A stretch of 64,000 nt of DNA from Streptomyces sp. NBC_01214 (GTDB taxonomy: Bacteria > Actinomycetota > Actinomycetes > Streptomycetales > Streptomycetaceae): NCBI RefSeq assembly GCF_026340975.1, contig NZ_JAPEOS010000001.1:890501-954500 (forward strand). The letters run 5' to 3'. Below the pieces are notes generated by a model. That model searched no databases, was not told where the DNA came from, and saw nothing but the letters and a program-made list of their open reading frames with translations. A program made the position numbers and the translations under genes. This document shows, piece by piece, positions 41,788-49,953 of this stretch. How positions within the stretch are numbered: the first letter of the stretch is position 1; each line of letters begins with the position of its first letter.

Positions 41788-42203
41788 GGGGCCAGTCTCG
41801 CCGATGCGGCCCCCGGTCCGGGGGCTTCCGGAGCGCGGCGGCGACCGCCGCGCTCCGGGCCCGGTCGTGCCCGGTCGCCCGCTCCGTCCACGGAGGAGGC
41901 GGTGAGGACGCAGCCCTTCATGCTGCGCATGACTTTCAAACCGATCCCGGACCCCCGTTACCGCCGGTCACCGCAAAGTCACGACGGAAACTTTGAAAAT
42001 TCGCAAAACGGACATGGCTGCGGTTTCCGCATGCCGAAAGAGTCCCGGTCGAGCCTGTCGAAGCGTGGGCGCGCGTCAAAGTGAACCTTGCATTAAGCGC
42101 TCGTGAACTGCCTCGACCTCAAGATTCGAAGGCGTTCGGGGGTGTTGAGTTCCGGACTTCGATCGTCCAGATGTGGAAAACGCACCATCTAACGTCCTGA
42201 CCC
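41788..42203. other. Long AT-richer intergenic region before the APC permease
   Basis: 416 bp with no convincing gene. The section 41935-42190 is clearly richer in A/T than its surroundings and should hold the permease promoter and regulatory sites. Three GTYAC direct repeats occur at 41957-41982. Confidence 0.6.
41957..41991. promoter_or_regulatory. GTYAC direct repeats, possible GlnR-like site
   Basis: GTTAC (41957), GTCAC (41967) and GTCAC (41978) are 10 and 11 bp apart, followed by GAAAC (41987). The elements recall the GTnAC/GAAAC halves of Streptomyces GlnR boxes, but the spacing is irregular. It lies about 210 bp upstream of an amino-acid permease start. Confidence 0.25.
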
Positions 42204-43769
42204 ATGACTCAGCTGGACGTTCGGCCTCGGGCCGGAGACACGGTAAGCGGCGTCGCCGAGGGCGACGTTCGCGGCAAGGGCCTCGGCAAGGGGTCCGTCG
42301 GACTGGTCGGAAGCGCCGTCATCGGCATCTCCACCGTCGCCCCCGTCTACTGCCTGACCTCGACCCTCGGCTCCACCGCCGGCGAGGTCGGCATGCAGAT
42401 GCCCGCGATCTTCCTCGCCGGCTTCCTCCCGATGCTCCTGGTCGCCTTCGCCTACCGCGAGCTCAACAAGGCCATGCCGGACTGCGGCACCTCCTTCACC
42501 TGGACCGTCAAGGCCTTCGGCCCGCGGATCGGCTGGATGTGCGGCTGGGGCCTGGTGATCGCCACGATCATCGTGCTCTCCAACCTCGCGGGCGTCGCCA
42601 CCTCCTACTTCTGGCTGCTGGCCGGCGAGATCACGAACAACGCGTCGGTCGCCGCCCTGGACGACAACAAGCTCGTCCACATCACCACCTGCCTCACGCT
42701 GATCGCCGTCGCGACCGCCATCAGCTACCGCGGCATGACCGCCACCAAGGGCGTCCAGTACGCGCTGGTCGGCCTCCAGCTCGTCGTGCTCGCGATCTTC
42801 GTCGCCATGGCCTTCCAGAAGGCCTCCGCCGGCACCTTCGACACCGGCCTGGACTTCTCCTGGTCCTGGATGAACCCCTTCGCGGTCGAGTCCATGGCGG
42901 CCTTCACCGCCGGACTCTCGCTCTCGATCTTCATGTACTGGGGCTGGGACGCGTGCCTGGCCACCAACGAGGAGACCACCGGCTCCACGAAGACCCCCGG
43001 CCGCGCCTCGCTCATCGCGATGATCGTCCTGGTCGGCTCCTACCTGGCCACCGGCATCGCCGCCCAGATGGCCGTCGGCGCCGGCGGCGAGGGACTCGGC
43101 CTCGCCAACGAGGAGACCTCGGGCAACGTCTTCGCCGCCCTCGCCGGCCCCGTCATGGGCCCGGCCCTCGGCATCCTGCTCTTCGTGGCCGTCCTGGCCT
43201 CCGCCGCGGCCTCCCTGCAGACCACCTTCATCCCGGTGGCCCGCACGGTCCTCGCCATGTCGACGTACGAGGCCCTGCCGCCCTCCTACGCCAAGGTCCA
43301 CCCGCGCTTCAAGACCCCGGGCCGCGCCACCGTCATGGCGGGCGTCGCGACCGGCGTCTTCTACACGGTGATGACCCTGGTCAGCGAGAACGTCCTCACC
43401 GACACGATCTTCGCGCTCGGCCTGATGATCTGCTTCTACTACTCGCTGACGGCCTTCGCCTGCGTCTGGTACTTCCGCGGCGAGCTGCGCCGCTCCGCCC
43501 GCGACCTGTTCTTCAAGGGCGTCTTCCCGATCCTGGGCGGCCTGCTGCTGGCCGCGGTCTTCTTCAAGACCCTGTACGACGCCTGGGACCCGTCCTACGG
43601 CTCCGGCTCCACCCTCCCCGGCCTCGACGTCGGCAACGTCTTCGTCATCGGCGTCGGCCTGCTGGCCCTCGGCCTGGTGATCATGTTCGTCACCGAGCGC
43701 CGCAGCCCGGCCTTCTTCCGCGGCGAGGTCCTGACGAAGTCCACCCCGTCCCTGGTGGTCGAGGACTGA
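42204..43769 (+). CDS. APC-superfamily amino acid/polyamine permease
   Basis: 521 residues, 12 or more TM segments. The unwound TM1 has VGSAVIGISTVAPVYCLTSTLG; TM2 onward MPAIFLAGFLPMLLVAFAYRELNKAMPDCGTSFTW matches the conserved APC helix 2-3 region; TM6 FMYWGWDACLATNEET matches the substrate-binding helix. Soluble ends are short. Transports an amino acid or amine into the cell. Codon use is extreme (almost all third positions C/G), a sign of strong expression. Followed by a perfect 12-bp hairpin terminator. Confidence 0.92.
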   Translation: MTQLDVRPRAGDTVSGVAEGDVRGKGLGKGSVGLVGSAVIGISTVAPVYCLTSTLGSTAGEVGMQMPAIFLAGFLPMLLVAFAYRELNKAMPDCGTSFTWTVKAFGPRIGWMCGWGLVIATIIVLSNLAGVATSYFWLLAGEITNNASVAALDDNKLVHITTCLTLIAVATAISYRGMTATKGVQYALVGLQLVVLAIFVAMAFQKASAGTFDTGLDFSWSWMNPFAVESMAAFTAGLSLSIFMYWGWDACLATNEETTGSTKTPGRASLIAMIVLVGSYLATGIAAQMAVGAGGEGLGLANEETSGNVFAALAGPVMGPALGILLFVAVLASAAASLQTTFIPVARTVLAMSTYEALPPSYAKVHPRFKTPGRATVMAGVATGVFYTVMTLVSENVLTDTIFALGLMICFYYSLTAFACVWYFRGELRRSARDLFFKGVFPILGGLLLAAVFFKTLYDAWDPSYGSGSTLPGLDVGNVFVIGVGLLALGLVIMFVTERRSPAFFRGEVLTKSTPSLVVED

Positions 43770-43811
43770 CCGTCCCCGCGCCCCCGCGCCCCAGCCGCTG
43801 AGTCATGCCAC

Positions 43812-43842
43812 GGCCCCGGATCGATTCCCCCGATCCGGGGCC
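43812..43842. terminator. Perfect hairpin terminator after the APC permease
   Basis: GGCCCCGGATCG - attcccc - CGATCCGGGGCC, a 12-bp perfect stem 43 bp after the stop codon. Confidence 0.8.
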
Positions 43843-43923
43843 GCGGGCGCATCCGGGCCGTTCCACCGCGCCAACCCGGGCGCGGGCGGTGACCAGGTGT
43901 GCGGCGGGGTCGTTGGACGGTGC

Positions 43924-44211
43924 ATGAACGCCTTGAAGCGCACCCTCGCCGCCCTGGTCGTCTCCGGTGGCGCCCTCGCCCTCGTACCCGCCGCCGCGCA
44001 CGCCGACGAAGCACCCGACCAGGCGCCCCCGGTCGTCGGCCGGGTCGTGGACATCGTCGACCACCCGACCCAGGCCGTACAGGACACCAAGACCGCGGTG
44101 GGCGCGACCGCCCAGGCGGCCGGAGCCGCCGGCCAGGCCACGGACTCCTCCCTCAAGGGCGCCGGCACGGCCCTGACTGCCGGCCTCCCCAACGCCCCGA
44201 AGGTCGGGTGA
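43924..44211 (+). CDS. Small secreted Ala-rich protein, unknown function
   Basis: 95 residues from ATG 43924, where a clear Sec signal starts: NALKRTLAALVVSGGALALVPAAAHA, cleaved before DEAPDQ. The mature part (about 68 residues) has VGRVVDIVDHPTQAVQDTKTAVGATAQAAGAAGQ, an amphipathic Ala-rich helix without Cys. Small secreted Ala-rich proteins of this form are common in Streptomyces; I do not recognise a defined family. It precedes the DUF4239 gene by 63 bp. Confidence 0.7.
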   Translation: MNALKRTLAALVVSGGALALVPAAAHADEAPDQAPPVVGRVVDIVDHPTQAVQDTKTAVGATAQAAGAAGQATDSSLKGAGTALTAGLPNAPKVG

Positions 44212-44274
44212 CGAACACCGGCTGAGGCCCGGCTCCAGAGGGTGTCTCGAGCGGCGGCGCTCGTTGAGCAGGGC

Positions 44275-45069
44275 ATGATCCTCTGGCTGCTCAACCATCT
44301 CAGCACCTTCGTCATCGCCGTCCTCCTGGTCGGCGGCCTCACCGGCCTCGCCGTCGCCGGGAGCGTGGCCGCCCGCCGCCGCTTCCCGCACCTGGCCCAG
44401 GGCGACCACAACGAGATGGTCGGGGTCGCGCTCGGCATGTTCGGCGCGATCTACGGCATCATCCTCGCCTTCGTCGTCGTCACCCTCTGGACGCAGCTGG
44501 AGAACACCCAGAACATCGTCGCCAGCGAGGCCACCGACCTGGCGCTCGTCGTCCGCAGCGCCGACGCCTTCCCGCCGGCCGACCGCGACCGGGTGCACCG
44601 GGCCGTCGGCGCGTACGCGCACGCCGTCGTCGAGGTGCAGTGGCCGTTGATGCGCGACGGGCGGCCGAGCTACGAGGCGACCGCCCCGCAGACGCACGCC
44701 CTCTACCAGGCGCTCCAGGCCTACGAGCCGCAGGGCACCCGGGCCGAGACCTTCTACGCCGAAGCGGTCACCCGACTCAACGACGTCGCCGCCCAGCGCC
44801 GGGCCCGCATCACGATGGCCGAGAGCTCGCTGCCGATGCTGCTCCAGGTGCTGGTGTACGGGGGCGCGTTCGTGATCGTCCCGCTCACCTTCCTCTTCAG
44901 GCTGCGCAGCCTGAAGATGCAGCTGCTCTTCGTATCGGCGGTGGCCGGGCTGATCGGCTTCAGCCTGCTCCTGGTGGTGGCACTGGACCGGCCCTTCGCG
45001 GGGGACCTGAGCGTGACCCCGGAGCCCTACAAGGAGGCGGCCCTGGCGCAGTTCTGGGCCGCCGGCTGA
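44275..45069 (+). CDS. DUF4239 (bestrophin-like) membrane protein
   Basis: 264 residues from ATG 44275; an in-frame ATG 33 bp upstream has no better RBS. TM1 HLSTFVIAVLLVGGLTGLAVAG, TM2 GVALGMFGAIYGIILAFVVVTLW, a large central domain with VASEATDLALVVRSADAFP, then TM3 LLQVLVYGGAFVIVPLTFLF and TM4 LLFVSAVAGLIGFSLLLVVALDRPF ending with GDLSVTPEPY. The four-TM plan and the LDRPFxGDLSVxPEPF-like ending are characteristic of DUF4239. Function unknown; bestrophin-like channel activity has been suggested for the fold. Confidence 0.85.
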   Translation: MILWLLNHLSTFVIAVLLVGGLTGLAVAGSVAARRRFPHLAQGDHNEMVGVALGMFGAIYGIILAFVVVTLWTQLENTQNIVASEATDLALVVRSADAFPPADRDRVHRAVGAYAHAVVEVQWPLMRDGRPSYEATAPQTHALYQALQAYEPQGTRAETFYAEAVTRLNDVAAQRRARITMAESSLPMLLQVLVYGGAFVIVPLTFLFRLRSLKMQLLFVSAVAGLIGFSLLLVVALDRPFAGDLSVTPEPYKEAALAQFWAAG

Positions 45070-45191
45070 GGGGGCCGCGGGCTGTCAAGTCCCGAACTCC
45101 AGCGACGTGACGCGATCCGCTCCCTCGGGCTGACTGGATGCACGGGCCCACCGCCCCGCCCCCACGCCTTCGCCTCCCGAGGAGCATTCCC

Positions 45192-45605
45192 ATGGCCGGC
45201 ATCCACACCCGCACCCGGACCCGCACCGGCACCGGCACCGGCACCCGGACCCGGCGTCTCGTCCTGCTCGTCATCGTGGCCGCGCTGGCCGCCGCGGGCG
45301 CCGGCTTGGCCTACGGGGCGCTCGCCGCCCCCGCGACGCCGCGCACCCCGCACTCCTCCACCGCCCCGGCGTCCCGCGACGGCGGCTCCGGCCACCGCCT
45401 GTGGTCGGTGTTCAAGCACCTCTGGACGAGCGTCGGCATGGCCGGGGACGCCCCGCACGTGGGCCCCAACGCCGACGGGCGGCGTACGCCGACCGCCGTG
45501 TCGGTGTACGCCGCCCAGGGGCGGGACGGTGCTGCGGGAGGAGGCCCGCGCGCTCATACCGGTTACTTCGGGTCGCGGTTGAAGGAGGCCGCCGACCAGC
45601 GGTAG
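45192..45605 (+). CDS. Small single-TM protein, unknown
   Basis: 137 residues from ATG 45192 with AGGAG 7 nt upstream. A Thr/Arg repeat (RTRTRTGTGTGTRTRR) is followed by one TM or signal anchor LVLLVIVAALAAAGAGLAYGALA and a polar, probably exported tail. No family recognised. The last 43 bp overlap the convergent ABC permease gene tail to tail, so the extreme C-terminus is uncertain, but the strong RBS supports translation. Confidence 0.55.
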   Translation: MAGIHTRTRTRTGTGTGTRTRRLVLLVIVAALAAAGAGLAYGALAAPATPRTPHSSTAPASRDGGSGHRLWSVFKHLWTSVGMAGDAPHVGPNADGRRTPTAVSVYAAQGRDGAAGGGPRAHTGYFGSRLKEAADQR

Positions 45606-46348
45606 CCGAGCACCGCCAGGCCGATGGACCAGGCGACCGCGAGCCACCCGTTGTAGCCGATCTCGGTGCCGAGGAGCAGGCCGCGCAGGGTCTCGATGGC
45701 CGGCGTGAACGGCTGGTACTGGGCGATCGGCTGGAACCAGCCCGGCATCGCCTCGATCGGGGTGAACGCGCTGGAGATGAGCGGCAGCAGGATCAGCGGC
45801 AGCGCGCTGTTGCTGGCGGCCTCGGCGTTCGGGCTGTTCATGCCCATCCCGACGGCGATCCAGGTGAGCGCCAGGGAGAAGAGCGCGATCAGCCCGAACG
45901 CGGCCAGCCACTCCAGGGCCGTGGCGTCGGTGGACCGGAAGCCGATGGCGACGGCGACGGCGCCGACCAGGACCACGCTGGCGAGTGCCTGTAGGACGCT
46001 GCCGACGACGTGCCCGACGAGCACGGAGCCGCGGTGGATCGCCATGGTGCGGAAGCGGGCGATGATGCCCTCGGACATGTCGGTGGAGACGGACACCGCG
46101 GCCCCGACGACGGTGCTGCCGATGGTCATCAGCAGGATGCCGGGGACGACGTACGCGATGTAGTCGGAGCGGTCGCCGCCGCCCATGCCGGCGCTCATCA
46201 CGTCGCCGAAGATGTAGACGAAGAGCAACAGCAGCATGACCGGGGTGAGCAGCAGGTTCAGCGTCAGCGACGGGTAGCGCCGGGCGTGCAGGAGGTTGCG
46301 GCGCAGCATCGTGGAGCAGTCGCGCACGGCGAGGGAGAGGGAGCTCAT
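45563..46348 (-). CDS. ABC-2 type (DrrB-like) permease
   Basis: 261 residues, six TM helices: PVMLLLLFVYIFGDVMSAG, YVVPGILLMTIGSTVVGAAVSV, ASVVLVGAVAVAIGFRS, FGLIALFSLALTWIAVGMG, ALPLILLPLISSAFTP, and WLAVAWSIGLAVLGYRW. The cytosolic motif SVSTDMSEGIIARFRTMAIHRGSVLVGHV is diagnostic of DrrB-like permeases. The start overlaps the ATPase stop (ATGA), so the pair forms a DrrAB-type exporter for an unknown hydrophobic compound. Confidence 0.93.
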   Translation of the reverse strand: MSSLSLAVRDCSTMLRRNLLHARRYPSLTLNLLLTPVMLLLLFVYIFGDVMSAGMGGGDRSDYIAYVVPGILLMTIGSTVVGAAVSVSTDMSEGIIARFRTMAIHRGSVLVGHVVGSVLQALASVVLVGAVAVAIGFRSTDATALEWLAAFGLIALFSLALTWIAVGMGMNSPNAEAASNSALPLILLPLISSAFTPIEAMPGWFQPIAQYQPFTPAIETLRGLLLGTEIGYNGWLAVAWSIGLAVLGYRWSAASFNRDPK

Positions 46349-47310
46349 CGGACGTTCTCCTTGGACTGGTGGGGGAGGGCGGCGGACGGGCCGGTGAGGG
46401 AGAAGAACACGTCGTCGAGGTCGGGGGTGTGCACGGTCAGCTCGTCCGCCTCGACGCCGGCGGCCTCCAGCCGGTCGAGGACCGAGCGCAGCGCGCGCTG
46501 GCTGCCGTCGCTGGGCACCTGGAGCGCCAGTGCCTCGTCGTCCCGGGTGACCTCGTGCAGGGCGAGGGCCGCGGACCGGTAGAGAGCCGGGTCGGTGAAG
46601 CGGAGCCGGACGTGTCCGCCGGGGATCAGCCGCTTCAGCTCGTCGGCGGTGCCCTGGGCGGCGATCTTGCCGTCGTTGAGCACGGCGATGCGGTCGGCGA
46701 GCTGGTCGGCCTCCTCCAGGTACTGGGTGGTGAGGAAGACGGTGACGCCGCCCGTGACGAGTTCGCGGATGATCTGCCACATGTTGTGGCGGCTGCGCGG
46801 GTCGAGGCCGGTGGTGGGCTCGTCGAGGAAGATGATCCGCGGGTCGCCGACCAGCGTCATCGCGATGTCGAGGCGGCGCTTCATGCCGCCGGAGTAGCTG
46901 GCGGCGGGCTTCTTGGCGGCCTCGACCAGGTCGAAGCGTTCCAGCAGTTCGCCGGTCACCCGCCGTCCCTCGCTGCGGGAGAGGTGGTGCAGGTCCGCCA
47001 TGAGGAGCATGTTCTCCTCGCCGGTGATCAGGCCGTCGACGGCGGAGAACTGGCCGGTGACACCGATCGAGGCGCGGACGGCCTGCGGGTCGGCGGCCAG
47101 GTCGTGGCCGTTGATGTGGACGGCTCCGGTGCCCGGGTCCGCACCGATCAGGGTGGAGAGGATCTTGACGGCGGTGGTCTTGCCGGCGCCGTTCGGACCG
47201 AGCAGGGAGAAGACCGTGCCGGTGGGGACCGCCAGATCGATCCCGTCGAGGACGACCTTGTCGCCGTAGGACTTGCGCAGCCCGTTCGCCGCGATGGCCA
47301 GGTTGGTCAT
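46345..47310 (-). CDS. ABC transporter ATPase (DrrA-like drug-resistance type)
   Basis: 321 residues. Walker A GPNGAGKTT, Q-loop GVTGQFSAVDG, signature YSGGMKRRLDIAMT, Walker B IIFLDEPTTGLDPRSR, H-loop TTQYLEEADQLADRI. The C-terminal extension ends with LTVHTPDLDDVFFSLTG, the DrrA-type motif. Expected to power the permease encoded 4 nt overlapping downstream. It is 33 bp downstream of the DUF4097 gene, with which it probably forms an operon controlled from the divergent GbsR/MarR promoter region. Confidence 0.94.
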   Translation of the reverse strand: MTNLAIAANGLRKSYGDKVVLDGIDLAVPTGTVFSLLGPNGAGKTTAVKILSTLIGADPGTGAVHINGHDLAADPQAVRASIGVTGQFSAVDGLITGEENMLLMADLHHLSRSEGRRVTGELLERFDLVEAAKKPAASYSGGMKRRLDIAMTLVGDPRIIFLDEPTTGLDPRSRHNMWQIIRELVTGGVTVFLTTQYLEEADQLADRIAVLNDGKIAAQGTADELKRLIPGGHVRLRFTDPALYRSAALALHEVTRDDEALALQVPSDGSQRALRSVLDRLEAAGVEADELTVHTPDLDDVFFSLTGPSAALPHQSKENVR

Positions 47311-47343
47311 GAGGAGTGCTCCTTCGGAAGCGGTGACTGCGGG

Positions 47344-48018
47344 TCAGATGCTGCGGGCGGTGATGTCGCCGTAGGAGGTGGTGGCGCGGATGGTGAGGCC
47401 GGCGGCGGCGCCGTCGGTGTTGGTGAGGGCGTTGTGGATGCGGCCGTAGGCGGTGCCGGCGTCGAGGGTGGCGGAGACCCCGCGGGCGGCGCCGACGGTG
47501 ATGTCGCCGGCCTGGGTGGTCAGTTCGACGGTGCCGCGCTGGGCCTCGGCGATGTGCAGGTCGCCCTTCTGGGTGGTGATCTGCGCGGCGCCGCCCAGGC
47601 GTCCGACGGAGACGTCGCCGGCCATCAGGGTGAGGTGGGCGCTCGCGGTCTCGTCGAGCTTGACCGTGCCCTGGGCGCTCTCGAAGGTGACGTCGCCGAG
47701 GCGTCCGACGCCGCGGAACTCGGCGGCCGCGGTCTTCGCCTCGACGCGGGAGCCGGCGGGCAGTTGGACGGTGATCTCGACGGATCCCGGGTGGTTGCCG
47801 AGGATCCGGTTCTTCGCGGGTGCGGTCGCGATCCGCAGCACGCCGTTGCTGTACTCGGCGCTGGTCTGCTCGGCGGCCTTCACGTCGCGGCCCTTGGAAG
47901 CGTCGGCCGGCAGGATCTCGACGGTGGTGTCGGCCCGGTCGGCGGCGATGAACCGGATGAGCCCGGCGGGGACGTCCAGGACGGCGGCGATCGGGGCGGC
48001 GGTGGCGAACTTCTGCAT
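47344..48018 (-). CDS. DUF4097-type beta-helical protein
   Basis: 224 residues rich in short beta strands with periodic patterns: FRGVGRLGDVTFESAQGTVKL, LMAGDVSVGRLGGAAQITTQKGDLHIAEAQRG, ELTTQAGDITVGAARGVSATL. The repeated (G)DVxV/GDLxI rungs are those of DUF4097/adhesin-like beta-solenoids. No signal peptide, so it is probably cytoplasmic or membrane-associated. In Streptomyces such proteins often sit next to DrrAB-type exporters, as here. Function unknown. Confidence 0.85.
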   Translation of the reverse strand: MQKFATAAPIAAVLDVPAGLIRFIAADRADTTVEILPADASKGRDVKAAEQTSAEYSNGVLRIATAPAKNRILGNHPGSVEITVQLPAGSRVEAKTAAAEFRGVGRLGDVTFESAQGTVKLDETASAHLTLMAGDVSVGRLGGAAQITTQKGDLHIAEAQRGTVELTTQAGDITVGAARGVSATLDAGTAYGRIHNALTNTDGAAAGLTIRATTSYGDITARSI

Positions 48019-48083
48019 GGTCCTTCTCCTTCATCAGCGGCTGCGCTCCGTGCGCCCCGCGGTTTCTGATGAACGAAAAGCTA

Positions 48084-48210
48084 CGTTGCGTTCGAGAAAC
48101 TGGCAACAGACTCGTTGCGTAAAATCTGCATCGCAGCAGGTCAAGTGCGAGATTTCATTGCAATGGTTTCGAACTTAACGCAACGCGCGCTACGCGATTC
48201 GTTGCAATGG
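48084..48210. promoter_or_regulatory. Cluster of five (G/A)TTGC(G/A) operator-like repeats
   Basis: GTTGCG at 48085 and 48114, CATTGCAATG (perfect palindrome) at 48156-48165, inverted CGCAAC at 48179-48184, and GTTGCAATGG at 48201-48210. The stretch is unusually AT-rich and lies between the divergent exporter operon and the GbsR/MarR-like gene, as expected for that regulator's binding sites. Confidence 0.55.
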
Positions 48211-48231
48211 AATGAGAGTGAACGCTATAGT
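48202..48231 (+). promoter_or_regulatory. Promoter of the GbsR/MarR-like regulator
   Basis: TTGCAA (48202-48207) and TATAGT (48226-48231) with an 18-bp spacer resemble a vegetative promoter. The -35 is inside the last TTGCAATGG repeat, so repression would be autoregulatory. Confidence 0.5.
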
Positions 48232-48263
48232 GGGCCACACCACGCACCACGAAGGAGAACGCG

Positions 48264-49010
48264 ATGCCGGGAGGCAGGCTCAATCAGCAGGAACGCCAGC
48301 AGATCGCGCTGGGACTGGCCGACGACCTCGCCTACGCGGAGATCGCCCGGCGCCTCGACCGTCCGACCTCGACGATCTCGCGCGAGGTGATGCGCAACGG
48401 CGGCCCGGGCGCCTACCGGGCCGACCTGGCCCACCGCGCCACCGAACGCCGCGCCCACCGGCGCAGTCAGGCCGCCCCCCGGGGGGCGGAGGCGATCCCG
48501 CAGGCCCACGGGCGCGACCCCGAGGCCGTGCGCGAGTTCGAGGAGGTGTTCACCAACGTCCTCATCCAGGCGGGCACGCCCAAGATGATGGCCCGGGTGA
48601 TGTCCTGCCTCTACATCACGGACACGGGCAGCCTGACCGCGTCCGAACTCGTCCAGCGCCTCCAGGTCAGCCCGGCGTCCATCTCCAAGGCGATCACGTT
48701 CCTGGAGGGCCAGGGCCTCGTCCGCAGGGAGCGCGACGAACGCCGCCGCGAGCGCTACTTCGTCGACGACGACGTCTGGTACCAGGCGACCATCGCCAGC
48801 GCCCGCGCCAACGCGCAGATCATAGAAACCGCACGCCAGGGCGTCAGCATCCTCGGCCCGGACACCCCGGCCGCCAACCGCCTGGAGAACATCGCCCGCT
48901 TCATGGACTTCGTCTCCGAGGGCATCACCCGCGCCGCGGAACAGGCGCGCGAGGTCCTCCACGCGAAGCCGGGAACGCCCGCCGCAACGCCCCCGGGCGA
49001 CACCCCTTAG
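48264..49010 (+). CDS. Two-HTH regulator: IS30-type HTH fused to GbsR/MarR-like domain
   Basis: 248 residues behind GAAGGAGAA. Residues 1-70 (LNQQERQQIALGLADDLAYAEIARRLDRPTSTISREVMRNGG, then YRADLAHRATERRAHRRS) are a helix-turn-helix like that opening IS30 transposases. Residues about 90-180 are a GbsR/MarR-type winged helix (VMSCLYITDTGSLTASELVQRLQVSPASISKAITFLEGQGLVRRERDERRRERYFV). C-terminal helices probably dimerise. It is divergent from the DUF4097-DrrAB operon, with five TTGC repeats between them, and likely represses that operon in response to the exported compound. Two DNA-binding domains in one chain could explain the multiple half-sites. Confidence 0.88.
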   Translation: MPGGRLNQQERQQIALGLADDLAYAEIARRLDRPTSTISREVMRNGGPGAYRADLAHRATERRAHRRSQAAPRGAEAIPQAHGRDPEAVREFEEVFTNVLIQAGTPKMMARVMSCLYITDTGSLTASELVQRLQVSPASISKAITFLEGQGLVRRERDERRRERYFVDDDVWYQATIASARANAQIIETARQGVSILGPDTPAANRLENIARFMDFVSEGITRAAEQAREVLHAKPGTPAATPPGDTP

Positions 49011-49025
49011 GGAGTGCCCTGCCGA

Positions 49026-49280
49026 TCAGGCCGTGCGGCCCGCCGCCGCCTCGATCACCTCGTCCAGCACCTCGCGGGAGCGGACCAGATCGCCGATCAT
49101 CCGGTCGATCCGCTCCCGCTCCGTGGCCAGTTCGGCCACCAGCGCCGGGGTGGCGCGCACCGATGGGCCGCCGTCCTCGTCCCGCACGCAGGGCAGGATC
49201 TGCGCGATCTTCGCGCTGTGCAGGCCGGCCGCGTACAGCTCCTGGATCCGGCTGACCCGGTCGACCGCCCGCTCGGGGAA
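49026..49280 (-). pseudogene. MerR-family regulator, C-terminal remnant
   Basis: On the minus strand the segment VDRVSRIQELYAAGLHSAKI, then AQILPCVRDEDGGPS and ATERERIDRMIGDLVRSREVLDEVIEA, is the second half of a MerR regulator: end of the DNA-binding domain and dimerisation coiled coil. The first about 45 residues (HTH and wing, with the RFYEE-type motif) are missing. The frame upstream (49281-49328) encodes unrelated Arg/Lys/Pro sequence. The gene is truncated at about 49270-49280, where sequence from another, plus-strand frame begins. Confidence 0.7.
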
Positions 49281-49440
49281 GTTCCGGGGCTTCCTCGGCA
49301 ACCCCGACTTCGTGGAGCGGCTGCGCACGGGCGCGCCGCTCCACGCGATCCGTCCGGAGTTCCTGATGCACGTACAGGGCGCGGAGGGCTACACCGGCTA
49401 CCCGGCCCTCGGGCGGTCCGCCTACGAGGGCGAGTCGGCG
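49275..49440 (+). pseudogene. Fragment of an unidentified gene on the plus strand
   Basis: The plus frame reads FLGNPDFVERLRTGAPLHAI, RPEFLMHVQGAEGYTGYPAL and GRSAYEGESAWP. It looks like genuine protein sequence but has no start and runs into the 3' end of the VOC gene. It abuts the MerR remnant head-to-head, suggesting a rearrangement joined two broken genes. I do not recognise the family. Confidence 0.4.
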
Positions 49441-49838
49441 TGGCCCCAGGTGCGGGAGCAGAGCACCAGCCGGTAGCCGTCGGGGTCGGCGACGGTGACC
49501 CCCCACTCGTCCCAGTACGGGTTGTGGGCGGCGACGCGGGTTCCGCCGTGCTCGACCAGGCGCTGGACCAGGGCCTCGTCGGGGGCCTCGCCGAGATAGA
49601 GCACGAACAGGTCGTCGACGGTCGGCGCGGGCACGATCGGGTTCGAGGCGTCACGGGTGAGCTCGAAGTGCCAGCCGCCCCCGGCCGGTCCGACCATCAG
49701 CAGGTCGTGCTCCCCGGCCACGCTCTCGGCGCTCCGCCACTGCACCTGTAGCCCGAGCCCGTCGACGTAGAACCGCTCGGCGGCCGCCAGGTCGAGCGAG
49801 GGCCGGGCGACGCGGACGTGAGTACGTGAATCGATCAT
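49422..49838 (-). CDS. VOC-family (glyoxalase/bleomycin-resistance-type) protein
   Basis: 138 residues, one VOC unit pair: THVRVARPSLDLAAAERFYVDGLGLQVQWRS, then HFELTRDASNPIVPAPTVDDLFVLYLGEAPDEALVQRLVEHGGTRV, ending with WGVTVADPDGYRLVLCSRTW. The His in the first strand is replaced by the HVRVARP context, while Glu in FEL is kept, so a metal may be bound. Dimeric VOC proteins act in isomerisation, epimerisation, dioxygenation or drug sequestration; no specific role can be given. Its 3' end reaches the decayed MerR region. Confidence 0.88.
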   Translation of the reverse strand: MIDSRTHVRVARPSLDLAAAERFYVDGLGLQVQWRSAESVAGEHDLLMVGPAGGGWHFELTRDASNPIVPAPTVDDLFVLYLGEAPDEALVQRLVEHGGTRVAAHNPYWDEWGVTVADPDGYRLVLCSRTWGHADSPS

Positions 49839-49953
49839 GCTCGTCAGCGTACGAAACCCCGCCGGGACGCGGGCGGTTCGGCCCGTCCGCCGCACGGCGG
49901 GCCCGCCGGCCGGGAGCCCTGTGGGGCGGGCCCCGGCCGACGGGTGCCGGGCG

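Noticed and set aside
45563..48106. A long frame apparently fusing the ABC permease to upstream sequence
   Set aside because: Upstream of 46348 it is a shadow of the ATPase and DUF4097 genes, with Arg/Pro/His-rich low-complexity sequence. The permease starts at the ATG overlapping the ATPase stop.
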